From: Betaproteobacteria bacterium
GTDB taxonomy: Bacteria; Pseudomonadota; Gammaproteobacteria; Burkholderiales; Burkholderiaceae_A
NCBI GenBank assembly: GCA_028139135.1
Contig: JAOINB010000013.1
Coordinates: forward strand, 1-38,824
Direction of reading: 5' to 3'
DNA length: 38,824 nt
Shown: positions 28,109 to 36,500 of the stretch, in pieces
Layout: each line of letters opens with the position of its first letter
Position numbering within the stretch: the stretch's first letter is position 1
Translations under genes and position numbers: made by a program
The notes under the pieces: generated by a model
What the model saw: only the letters and a program-made list of their open reading frames with translations
Told to the model about the DNA's origin: nothing
Databases searched by the model: none

Positions 28109-31100
28109 TTGCCTAGTGAAACTGATAACTCTTATTACTATTTAGCCAGAGGTCCAAATGGTCCAGGGTTTTATCAGTCCTTTAATGTGGTTGACGAAGG
28201 ACTGGGGGTATTTTATGGGACAACTGAGCCTGTTTATGCGTATTTTGCTCAGGGTGTTGATGGTGCTGGATATTATGCATCGAGTGTGGATGTTGATGAG
28301 GGTTCAGATTATTATTATGGTGTAGCGCAGCCTGTTTATGCGTATTTTGCTCAGGGTGTTGATGGTGCTGGATATTATGCATCGAGTGTGGATGTTGATG
28401 AGGGTTCAGATTATTATTATGGTGTAGCGCAGCCTGTTTATGCGTATTTTGCTCAGGGTGTTGATGGTGCTGGATATTATGCATCGAGTGTGGATGTTGA
28501 TGAGGGTTCAGATTATTATTATGGTGTAGCGCAGCCTGTTTATGCGTATTTTGCTCAGGGTGTTGATGGTGCTGGATATTATGCATCGAGTGTGGATGTA
28601 TTGGAAGGAGAGGGTACCTATTATGGGGTATCAACTCCGGCTTATAATTTTGCTAATATAGGCTTGCAAGGCGAAGGGTTTTACAGTGTTGTTAGCTCAG
28701 AAGATTTAGGAAGCGATTATTTCTATGGAGCATCCCAGCCGACTTTTTCCATAGCAGATATAGGAACAAACGGTGCGGGATTTTATGAGGATTCAAATCC
28801 GTCTACGCTAGGAAGTGGGACATTTTATGGTTCTAGCCAACCGTATTTCGTGTATGCGGATTTAGGGACATATGATTCTGGGTATTACCAAAGCGGCACT
28901 ACAACTACTTTTGGAACTGGTGAGAATTTCGGTCAGTATATACCAAGCTATGCATATGCAACTCATGGCTCAAGTAACAGCGGATTCTACGAGACTAGTA
29001 CATCTGTAGATTATGGTACGCAGTCTGGTTCAAATACTTACTACAGCTCCTCTGTTATTCCTGAATACGCAACATATGGTAGTGGCGGTGCAGGCTATTA
29101 TGAAAACGCTAGCCCGATCACGATTGGCGCAGGAAATTATTCTTCGAGTAGCATTGTGCCGGAATATTCGTCAAATGGACCTTCCGGAAGTGGGTATTAC
29201 GAAGACTCGTACAACAGAGACTGGGGCTATGGTAGTTATTACGGAACAAGTCTTCCTTCCCTAGCCTATTTTAGTTCCGGGACCTCAGGTAGTGGATATT
29301 ACTCAGCAAGCAGAGCCTATGGCCAAGGTACATTTTCGACCATTGACCCAAATTATTTTTCTAGTGGTTCATATGGATCTGGTTATTACACTAGTAGCTA
29401 TTTTGACCCCTGGTCTTTCAGTAATCGGGGAGCGGGTACCTACTTTGGCACATCCCATCCAAGCTACGTTAGCGCAGGACATTCGGGTAGTGGTTTCTAT
29501 TCGGGTTATACCATGCAAGGCTATGGGAGTTATTATGGAACTTCTATGCCGCAGTATTCCGCCTATGGAGAACCTTACGGTTCAGGTAATAACTACTCCG
29601 GTTACTACCAGTACAAAACTACACAAGAATACGGGTCCGGAGATTATTTTGGGACCTCATCTGTAAGTTTTACGTTTTATAATAGAGGAAGTGATGGCGC
29701 AGGATACTACACATCTTCCACATCTTCTACACAAGGCTCCGGCGCATATTTTGGCACGAGCGAACCAAACTTTATTTATGTAAGTTACGGAACTGAAGGG
29801 CCTGGTTATTACCTGGCAGAAAATGTTAATGCGGTCACTATGGGTTCGGGGCGCTTTTATGGAATAGATGAGCCTTCTTTCACATATGCTCCTTACGGAG
29901 ATGAAGGAGGCGGGTATTACGAGACGACTACGTTCAAAACATATGGAAATGGCACCTATTATGGGGCGACTCAGCCAACTTATAGTTTTGCAGAAAATGG
30001 CAGTGGTGGACCTGGTTATTATGAAACAGTAACAAGTGTGACCGAGGGTTCCGGAGCGTATTTTGGAGCGGTTGAGCCAAGCCCTCAGTATGCGGATTAT
30101 GGTCCTCAGGGCGCAGGATATTATCACACAGTTACTGTTGATGGAACCTCCGTGGGTTCCGGTATTTATTATGGGGTTGATGAGCCTACGTATGCGTTAG
30201 CTGAGAGGGGTTCTGATGGAGCTGGGTATTATGCGACGGTTACGACTGTTACGGATGGTTCCGGTATTTATTATGGAGTTGATGAGCCTACGTATGCGTT
30301 AGCGGAGAGGGGTTCTGATGGAGCTGGGTATTATGCGACGGTTACGACTGTTACGGATGGTTCCGGTATTTATTATGGGGTTGATGAGCCTACCTATGCG
30401 TTAGCGGAGAGGGGTTCTGATGGAGCTGGGTATTATGCGACGGTTACGACTGTTACGGATGGTTCCGGTATTTATTATGGGGTTGATGAGCCTACGTATG
30501 CGCTCGCTGATATAGGGTTGGAGAACGAAGGGTATTATGAGACAATCCAAAGTATTGATTACGGTAGTGGAAAGTTCTTGTTGCCTAGTCAATACGTAGA
30601 TAGATTCGGGGGGGATATGTTTTTAGTAACTGTTGCGAACGGTAAATATTTTGTTGATGGAGTTGAGCAATCTTCGTTAAACCTATACGAGGGGCAGACA
30701 TACGTTTTTGACTGGTCTAATGCAACTCATCATCCGCTTCGTTTTTCTACTACTTCTGATGGAATTCATGCATCTGGGGTTGAGTATACAGAGGGAGTTT
30801 CCGTAGACACCGCAAACTTTACAACAACGATTACCGTTGCCGAAAATGCGCCAGACTTGCATTATTACTGTCAAAATCATTCGGGAATGGGCGGAAGCAT
30901 TTTAACGCCAATAAGTCCGAATACTGAAATTAGATATAAGGTAATAAGCGAGCTACAGCTAGATTTATATCTTGAAGCTAACCCTCAAGATGATTCGGAT
31001 AACGTTCCATCAACTTTTGATCATTTAGAGGCTGTATCGGAGAGCATCTCTTTAGGAGGACATGCCGGCACGACGGATTATACGTATATTGATCGCTCCT

Positions 31101-33484
31101 ATGGTGGTGCTATTTCGTATGAAGCTGGTGGCACGACAAGTAGTACAGATTTCACGGGCAATGAAAATACATTTATTGTCGATGCCTCTTCGGAGTTTGA
31201 TTTCTTTGGCTTTAGTTATGATCCAGCGTATACCGATGATTCTGAGGTAGTTGTTTTACAGGGTAGCGTTGGAAGTGGTACACGTACAATTGAGTTTGGT
31301 GAGTCTACGGATGATGTAGAGGACTGGGATGTTATCAGTTTTGACGGACTGGATTCCAGTGTTTCCATTGATTTATCAGCAGTTGATGCGAACTATGATG
31401 TGGCTGCAACGAGTTACTCGGGTGCAACAGTTGCCTATGTAGATGGTGCTGAAGGTGTCTTTGGAACTTCTCAGGGTGATTCGATAACTGGAGATGCTGG
31501 TCGTAATATTCTTCACGGTGGAGAAGGCGGTGACTATATTTCTGGTGGAGAAGGTCAGGACTTGATCTCTGGTGGTGCTGGTTCTGATAATGTTTATGGT
31601 GGTGCTGGTGAAGATATTCTGATAGATATTGAAGGTGGCGATACTATATTTGGTGATGCCTCTGGAGAAGGGACACTTAGAAGTGATGATACCTTTGTGG
31701 TTGGTCAGGGTACAACCATTCAGGATTTTGATTTATCTCCTGATGGTACTGGGTTATCAGGTAGGGCGAATCAGTCTAATGATATTGTGTTTGTTCAGGT
31801 TACTGCTGCATCTTTGGCTGCTGCGGGATATGGAATAGATCGAATTTACGATCTGGTTAGTGGGACTGATATGACGGAGTGGCGTCAGTTTGTTAAGGCT
31901 TTGGAAGTTGATGTTATTGCCAGTGATTTGGTGAATAGTCAGCCATACAATGAGATTCGTTTGTCTATAGCGAATTTGAATGATGGTACCCCTACGGATT
32001 TGGGTACGATCTCTTTCTTAGAGGCTGGTCAAGGATCGGGTAATTACAATGCGGTGAAGATGAAAACGCAGCTTGAAGGTATTTTGGCGCAGTTTGAGTC
32101 AACAACTTCGGATAATGCGCATGTATTGGAGCAGTTTTTTGGTATGGATGAATTGACGGCTTCGCAGATTGCGGCTTTGGAGCGTGCGGTTGCTGCTGGT
32201 GAAGCAGAGGCAGAAAGTGCCAATAGTGATGCGGCGTCTGTGATTACTGCGATACAAGATGAGTTAGCAGGTGAGAATTTTGATGCTGCGCAGTCTGTTC
32301 GTGATGCGTTGTTGAGTACTCAGGTGAGTTCATCTACTCCTTCGGAGGTGATTGCTGCTGTGGAGACGGTGATTGCTGAAGCGGTGGATGAGGCTTTAGC
32401 TGCAACGGATATGGATACATCTTTGTTTGTTCCTATTGCGGTTGAGGAGATTCGAGAGGGTACGGTAAGAACAGAGGTGATTGAGGATCGTGATGCTGCC
32501 TTGGTTGCGATTGAGCAGGTTAAGCAAAATGCGATTGATGGTGGTGCGACTCCGGAAGAGGCTCAGGCTGCTGCAGATGCCAAGCGTGAGGAAGAGTTGG
32601 GTGTGACTACGATTGTGGATCGTACTCCAGAGGTGGTAGATGAGGCTGCACCTGAGGCGATTGTTGTGTTGAGCAATGCGGATGATAAGGTCATTAGTAC
32701 ATCTGGTGCGGATGATCGATTTGAGGTTGTACCGCAGGTGTTTGTGGATGAGACTGATACTGCCTTGAGTAACCAGGATGCGGGTCGAGATGTGATTGTC
32801 GATTTGGCTTCGCGTGATGATTCTGCTGCTGCTGCTGGTGATGATTCTGCTGCTGCTGGTGGTGAGACAACGGCTCCTGTTCCTGTGGATTATGGGGATG
32901 TGGTGTATCTTGAGGGTGTTAGCGGGATTGATGGGGTAACTTTTGAGCGTTTCCAGGTTGGTAGAGAAGGTGAGAACTCATTGAAGATATCTACTACGGT
33001 AAAAGGGGTAGATGAGAACGGGGTGGAGGTAGCATCGAATGCTAGTGAAGTAAGTATCTTTAAGCAGTTTGATGCGATGACGGATCGTTTTGCTATTGAG
33101 ACCTTGGAAATTAGTGATACCAACGGTAATAGTGAGTACTGGAGTTTGAGTACATCGGAGGCAGTTCGCGAAGGAGGTCGGATTACGGATACCCATATTG
33201 TGACGGATGTATCGAATACGGGTAAGGGTATTTTGATTGGATCGGATACGGATTCGGATACCTATGTGGTTGAAGGTGGTGATGCTGCTGCGCAGATCAA
33301 GGTGGTTGGTTTTGATGCTAGTGATACGATTGACTTGACGGCATTTGGTGATGATTTGACTGCTGCTGTTAATGTGGATACGGGTGCAGTAGAAGTTAGC
33401 GATGCTGATGGTATACGCGTTACCTTAATCGGTATTACAGATACCACCAATATTGATGACCAACTCGGAATATCTCAGGAATAA
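28109..33484 (+). CDS. giant Tyr/Gly-repeat, cupredoxin-like and RTX-repeat protein (1791 aa)
   Basis: I do not recognise the whole protein. Residues 1-825 are 24 tandem units of about 34 residues: an aromatic start such as YAYFAQG, then G-A-G-Y-Y, a variable stretch, then G-S-G-x-Y-Y-G and a proline. Units are about one fifth Tyr, with almost no Lys and no Cys. Residues 829-936 resemble a cupredoxin: THHPLRF and YYCQNHSGMGG supply the His, Cys, His and Met of a type 1 copper site; that Cys is the only one in the protein. Residues about 1123-1180 are RTX calcium-binding nonapeptides (GGEGGDYIS, GGAGSDNVY). Residues 1330-1505 are Ala/Glu-rich and probably helical; the rest is acidic and beta-rich, ending GISQE. 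With no signal peptide, type I secretion is inferred. The TTG start at 28109 has AAAGGAG six bases upstream. A role as surface or extracellular structural protein is likely but unproven. Confidence 0.85.
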   Translation: MPSETDNSYYYLARGPNGPGFYQSFNVVDEGLGVFYGTTEPVYAYFAQGVDGAGYYASSVDVDEGSDYYYGVAQPVYAYFAQGVDGAGYYASSVDVDEGSDYYYGVAQPVYAYFAQGVDGAGYYASSVDVDEGSDYYYGVAQPVYAYFAQGVDGAGYYASSVDVLEGEGTYYGVSTPAYNFANIGLQGEGFYSVVSSEDLGSDYFYGASQPTFSIADIGTNGAGFYEDSNPSTLGSGTFYGSSQPYFVYADLGTYDSGYYQSGTTTTFGTGENFGQYIPSYAYATHGSSNSGFYETSTSVDYGTQSGSNTYYSSSVIPEYATYGSGGAGYYENASPITIGAGNYSSSSIVPEYSSNGPSGSGYYEDSYNRDWGYGSYYGTSLPSLAYFSSGTSGSGYYSASRAYGQGTFSTIDPNYFSSGSYGSGYYTSSYFDPWSFSNRGAGTYFGTSHPSYVSAGHSGSGFYSGYTMQGYGSYYGTSMPQYSAYGEPYGSGNNYSGYYQYKTTQEYGSGDYFGTSSVSFTFYNRGSDGAGYYTSSTSSTQGSGAYFGTSEPNFIYVSYGTEGPGYYLAENVNAVTMGSGRFYGIDEPSFTYAPYGDEGGGYYETTTFKTYGNGTYYGATQPTYSFAENGSGGPGYYETVTSVTEGSGAYFGAVEPSPQYADYGPQGAGYYHTVTVDGTSVGSGIYYGVDEPTYALAERGSDGAGYYATVTTVTDGSGIYYGVDEPTYALAERGSDGAGYYATVTTVTDGSGIYYGVDEPTYALAERGSDGAGYYATVTTVTDGSGIYYGVDEPTYALADIGLENEGYYETIQSIDYGSGKFLLPSQYVDRFGGDMFLVTVANGKYFVDGVEQSSLNLYEGQTYVFDWSNATHHPLRFSTTSDGIHASGVEYTEGVSVDTANFTTTITVAENAPDLHYYCQNHSGMGGSILTPISPNTEIRYKVISELQLDLYLEANPQDDSDNVPSTFDHLEAVSESISLGGHAGTTDYTYIDRSYGGAISYEAGGTTSSTDFTGNENTFIVDASSEFDFFGFSYDPAYTDDSEVVVLQGSVGSGTRTIEFGESTDDVEDWDVISFDGLDSSVSIDLSAVDANYDVAATSYSGATVAYVDGAEGVFGTSQGDSITGDAGRNILHGGEGGDYISGGEGQDLISGGAGSDNVYGGAGEDILIDIEGGDTIFGDASGEGTLRSDDTFVVGQGTTIQDFDLSPDGTGLSGRANQSNDIVFVQVTAASLAAAGYGIDRIYDLVSGTDMTEWRQFVKALEVDVIASDLVNSQPYNEIRLSIANLNDGTPTDLGTISFLEAGQGSGNYNAVKMKTQLEGILAQFESTTSDNAHVLEQFFGMDELTASQIAALERAVAAGEAEAESANSDAASVITAIQDELAGENFDAAQSVRDALLSTQVSSSTPSEVIAAVETVIAEAVDEALAATDMDTSLFVPIAVEEIREGTVRTEVIEDRDAALVAIEQVKQNAIDGGATPEEAQAAADAKREEELGVTTIVDRTPEVVDEAAPEAIVVLSNADDKVISTSGADDRFEVVPQVFVDETDTALSNQDAGRDVIVDLASRDDSAAAAGDDSAAAGGETTAPVPVDYGDVVYLEGVSGIDGVTFERFQVGREGENSLKISTTVKGVDENGVEVASNASEVSIFKQFDAMTDRFAIETLEISDTNGNSEYWSLSTSEAVREGGRITDTHIVTDVSNTGKGILIGSDTDSDTYVVEGGDAAAQIKVVGFDASDTIDLTAFGDDLTAAVNVDTGAVEVSDADGIRVTLIGITDTTNIDDQLGISQE
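28232..28599 (+). repeat. perfect 102-bp tandem repeat, 3.6 copies
   Basis: Copies begin at 28232, 28334, 28436 and 28538, each starting GTTTATGCGTATTTTGC; the fourth diverges after 28599. I see no base differences between the copies. Each encodes one 34-residue unit of the giant protein, so copy-number change keeps the frame. Confidence 0.95.
30155..30502 (+). repeat. near-perfect 102-bp tandem repeat, 3.4 copies
   Basis: Copies begin at 30155, 30257, 30359 and 30461 with GGTTCCGGTATTTATTATGG; only scattered silent differences are seen (for example GGGGTT versus GGAGTT, and ACGTAT versus ACCTAT). The protein unit, GSGIYYGVDEPTYALAERGS and 14 further residues, differs from the first block, so the two blocks expanded independently. 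Confidence 0.93.
32815..32862 (+). repeat. short in-frame repeat with CTG triplets
   Basis: GATGATTCTGCTGCTGCTG occurs twice in tandem with a run of CTG triplets, encoding DDSAAAAG then DDSAAAGG, apparently a linker before the C-terminal beta-rich domain. The triplet unit allows length change without frameshift. Confidence 0.7.
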
Positions 33485-33547
33485 TTACTCATCATGCCGG
33501 AGTAAATGATGTAAGTTTGCTTGCTAGAATGGAGAGGTCGAGTAAAA

Positions 33548-36500
33548 ATGGCAAACTTAAAAAATCGAATAAAAAGGCTATCAAAATTAAGAGGTCCAGT
33601 TGAGCAAAAGGGAATAAATTCGCTGGACCTCTTTGTAGTTGGTGCCTTAGCCGGATTATATTCGAAAAAGTTATTCATTCAAAATGATGTTCCTAGTTCC
33701 GATACACAGTTAGAACCCAGTGGCACATCAAACCAACGCATAATTCCTGACAATCAAAATGAAATTGCTGGCAATCTTTATACGGAGAAATTAAAGTCGA
33801 TTTCTAGTGTCGATCGCCTGTCGACCTCCGTAAGTGATTATATTTTAAAGTTAGAAAAAGAAGATTACTCTGACTACTCACGAGGATTTTATACGAGTCA
33901 ACTCGATAATCTTGCAAAAGTTTTTGCCACTCCTACAAGAACCGTTAGCTTAACGGATCATGCAAAAAATAGTCTTGCCTCCATGAAGTTAGATGCGAAA
34001 GCAAGATCTGAGTTGGCACGTAATAAAGAAATAACTGAAGAGGCGGGTACTAAAAGTGCTCGACAGGAATTAGTACCAGAAAAAGTTGATGAAATTGAAA
34101 AAGCATCGGGTGCTAACTCTGATGAACCTACATACCAGGAGATTTTAGATACATTTAAAAAAGGACTAGAGTCTGAGGAGTTAGAAAACGATCAATCAGT
34201 TCAAAAAGAAGCCGATGTTATACAAACCGCCGAAGCAAATTCAAAAGTATTTCCTGCACAAGATGCGATAGAAAAGTCCAATGAAAAGAGCCCGGAAATT
34301 AAAGAAAATATTCAGGAACCCGCGAACAATGTTGAAGATGCTCTAGACGATGAGACAGTTGAGTTAGCAAAAGCCGACACTCCAAAAGCAGAGGAAAGTT
34401 CGTCTTCAAATCAGTCCTCTTCCCCTTCTTCTGGGGCAGAAGCTGCAGCAACAGGGCCTAGTTCAATTTTGGGCTCTGTGGCAATGGTGCCAGTTGCCGC
34501 AGTTGGTATACAACAAGTAGTTGAAAAAGTTACCGAAAGTAGTAGTGCGCCTATTCAGCCTGTAGATCCGATATTGCCTACGTCTCCGGTAGATACGCTG
34601 GAGCCAGAAACTCCTGTAATAACAGAACCAGTCGTGCAATCGCCTGGGAGTACAAATTCTCCCGATCAGCCTGTAATTGCTGCTGCGGCTGAACCGGTAT
34701 TGGCTTTTCAGGGACGAGTTGTTGATGGTTATGTGGTTGGAGCAACAGTATTTTACGATGAAAATAATAACGGTATCTTAGATGATAGCGAGTCGAATTA
34801 CATCGGTGTGACAGATGCCGATGGGAATTTTCAATTACCGGATTTTAGTGGAGCCGCCCAGGGTGGCTCTGTAGTTGTTTTACCGGGCGGAGTTGATACG
34901 AATACAGGTCACAAGATTGGCGCAATGCAGGTAAATGTGCCCAAAGATGCTGATGGAAATCCAATACTCAGCGATCCAGATTCACCGGATGCTCAGGCAG
35001 CAATTAGCTCTCCTTTGACGCTAATTCTCGCGCAAAACTCAGATATTGTGGAAGCCGATTTAATCGCTCAGCTAGGGATGACAGGTGTGGAGGAAAAAGG
35101 GCTTGCCTTTTATGACCCTGTAAGTGAAATGCAGGCAGGTAATAATAATAGTCTTGCAGAATATGTCTTTACGATTCAGCAGCAATTATTTTCAATAATA
35201 CAGGCTGGCTCGAAGATCGCAGGTGAAGCTGCTGGGCTTTCAGCCCTCGAGGTAAGTGTACAGGCGGTTGGTGATGCAATGAAAACCGCACTAGAAAATG
35301 GAACAGCACTAACTGTTGATGGGATTACAACTTCGGCAATAACAGCAGTTGCAAACGCATCAGGATTTTCGAGTCTTTCCTCGGGCTTTTCCTCTATTGT
35401 TCAAACTACTAATCAAAAAATTGCTGAGGGTTATAACGGGATGGCGCTTGCACTATCTGATCCTTCCAATGAAGATTCCATTGCGCTTTTATCAAATGCG
35501 CGTGCGACTGCCGCTGCATCGCAGGATACTCTGTTATCTACAATCGAGACATCCCTTTCTACAGGTAGTTTGGATACCTCTGCATTTAGCACTTCATTAA
35601 ACTCAGTTATTGCTGAAAATAGCGCTGTTTTTGGAACACTTTTAACAGCAGAGGCAGGCGATGGATCAAGCGGTTTGTCTGAATTTGGTAATCCGGCCTT
35701 TATTGTTACAAAACTTTTGGAACAAACGGGAAGTGCTACTCGTGACATAGTTGATTTATCGTCTTCCATAAACACTCTTTCGTTACAGCAGCTCTCGCAG
35801 CTTGGGGTTAGTCATGTCAGGCTTCTCGGTTCCAATACTGCAGTTGAAATCAGTATGGGTGATGTTAGTAATGCCGTTTTAGCATCATTGAATGATGATG
35901 CTACTGTTGATGATGTAAGCACGACTCTTGTTGATGAGTCATCGGTTGATGATGGATTATTTGCAAGTAATTACACTGTTACTTTAAAGATTACTGATGC
36001 GCAGGTTGTCGACGTGGTTGCGAATGCTACCGCATTAAATGCAGCGGGAATAGATGTGATAAAGCCAATAGAAGGCACTCTTTCATTAACGCTCAACCAG
36101 GTAAGAAATCTTCAATCACTGGGTTTTGAATTTGCCTCAGGGTTAGTACGATTTAGTGCTTCCACTGCAGATAGTTTGTCGTTTGATGAAATATATACCT
36201 TACTGAATTCTGGGCTGAAACTTACGGACTCTAGTCAAGTATCTGTTTCTATTCCTGACGGAGATAGCCGCTCAACTTTTGCAACTATTAAAGATTTAGC
36301 TTCAAGAGGAGTTTCTTTTGATGGAGGTACTATCACATTAACCCAGGACGACCTGAAAGGATCGTTTAATGTTTTACAGGCACAACTCTTGGATGCTGCA
36401 AAGTCAAATATCGTTTTTGATACCGATAATGTCTCCTCCTGGGGTCTCGGGAAGACCTACGACGGTACATCTTTGGGAAACCCGAAGATTAATGCTTCAG

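Noticed and set aside
28232-28599. Possible CRISPR array or satellite DNA
   Set aside because: The 102-bp repeats are directly adjacent with no spacers, and they encode one protein unit each in the frame of a well-initiated gene.
28182-28634. 150-codon minus-strand frame rich in His, Gln and Asn
   Set aside because: It is the antisense of the perfect 102-bp repeats; the period of three keeps a stop-free shadow frame in each copy. It has no independent support.
29013-30127. Off-frame open frames across the repeat array (29013-29264, 29292-29666, minus 29657-30127)
   Set aside because: These are by-products of the biased Tyr/Gly/Ser codon composition of the repeat gene.
35431-35775. Minus-strand 114-codon frame inside the second giant gene
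   Set aside because: The plus strand carries the long open frame with sensible domain content; the antisense frame has no family features or ribosome site. The same applies to 36457-36891.
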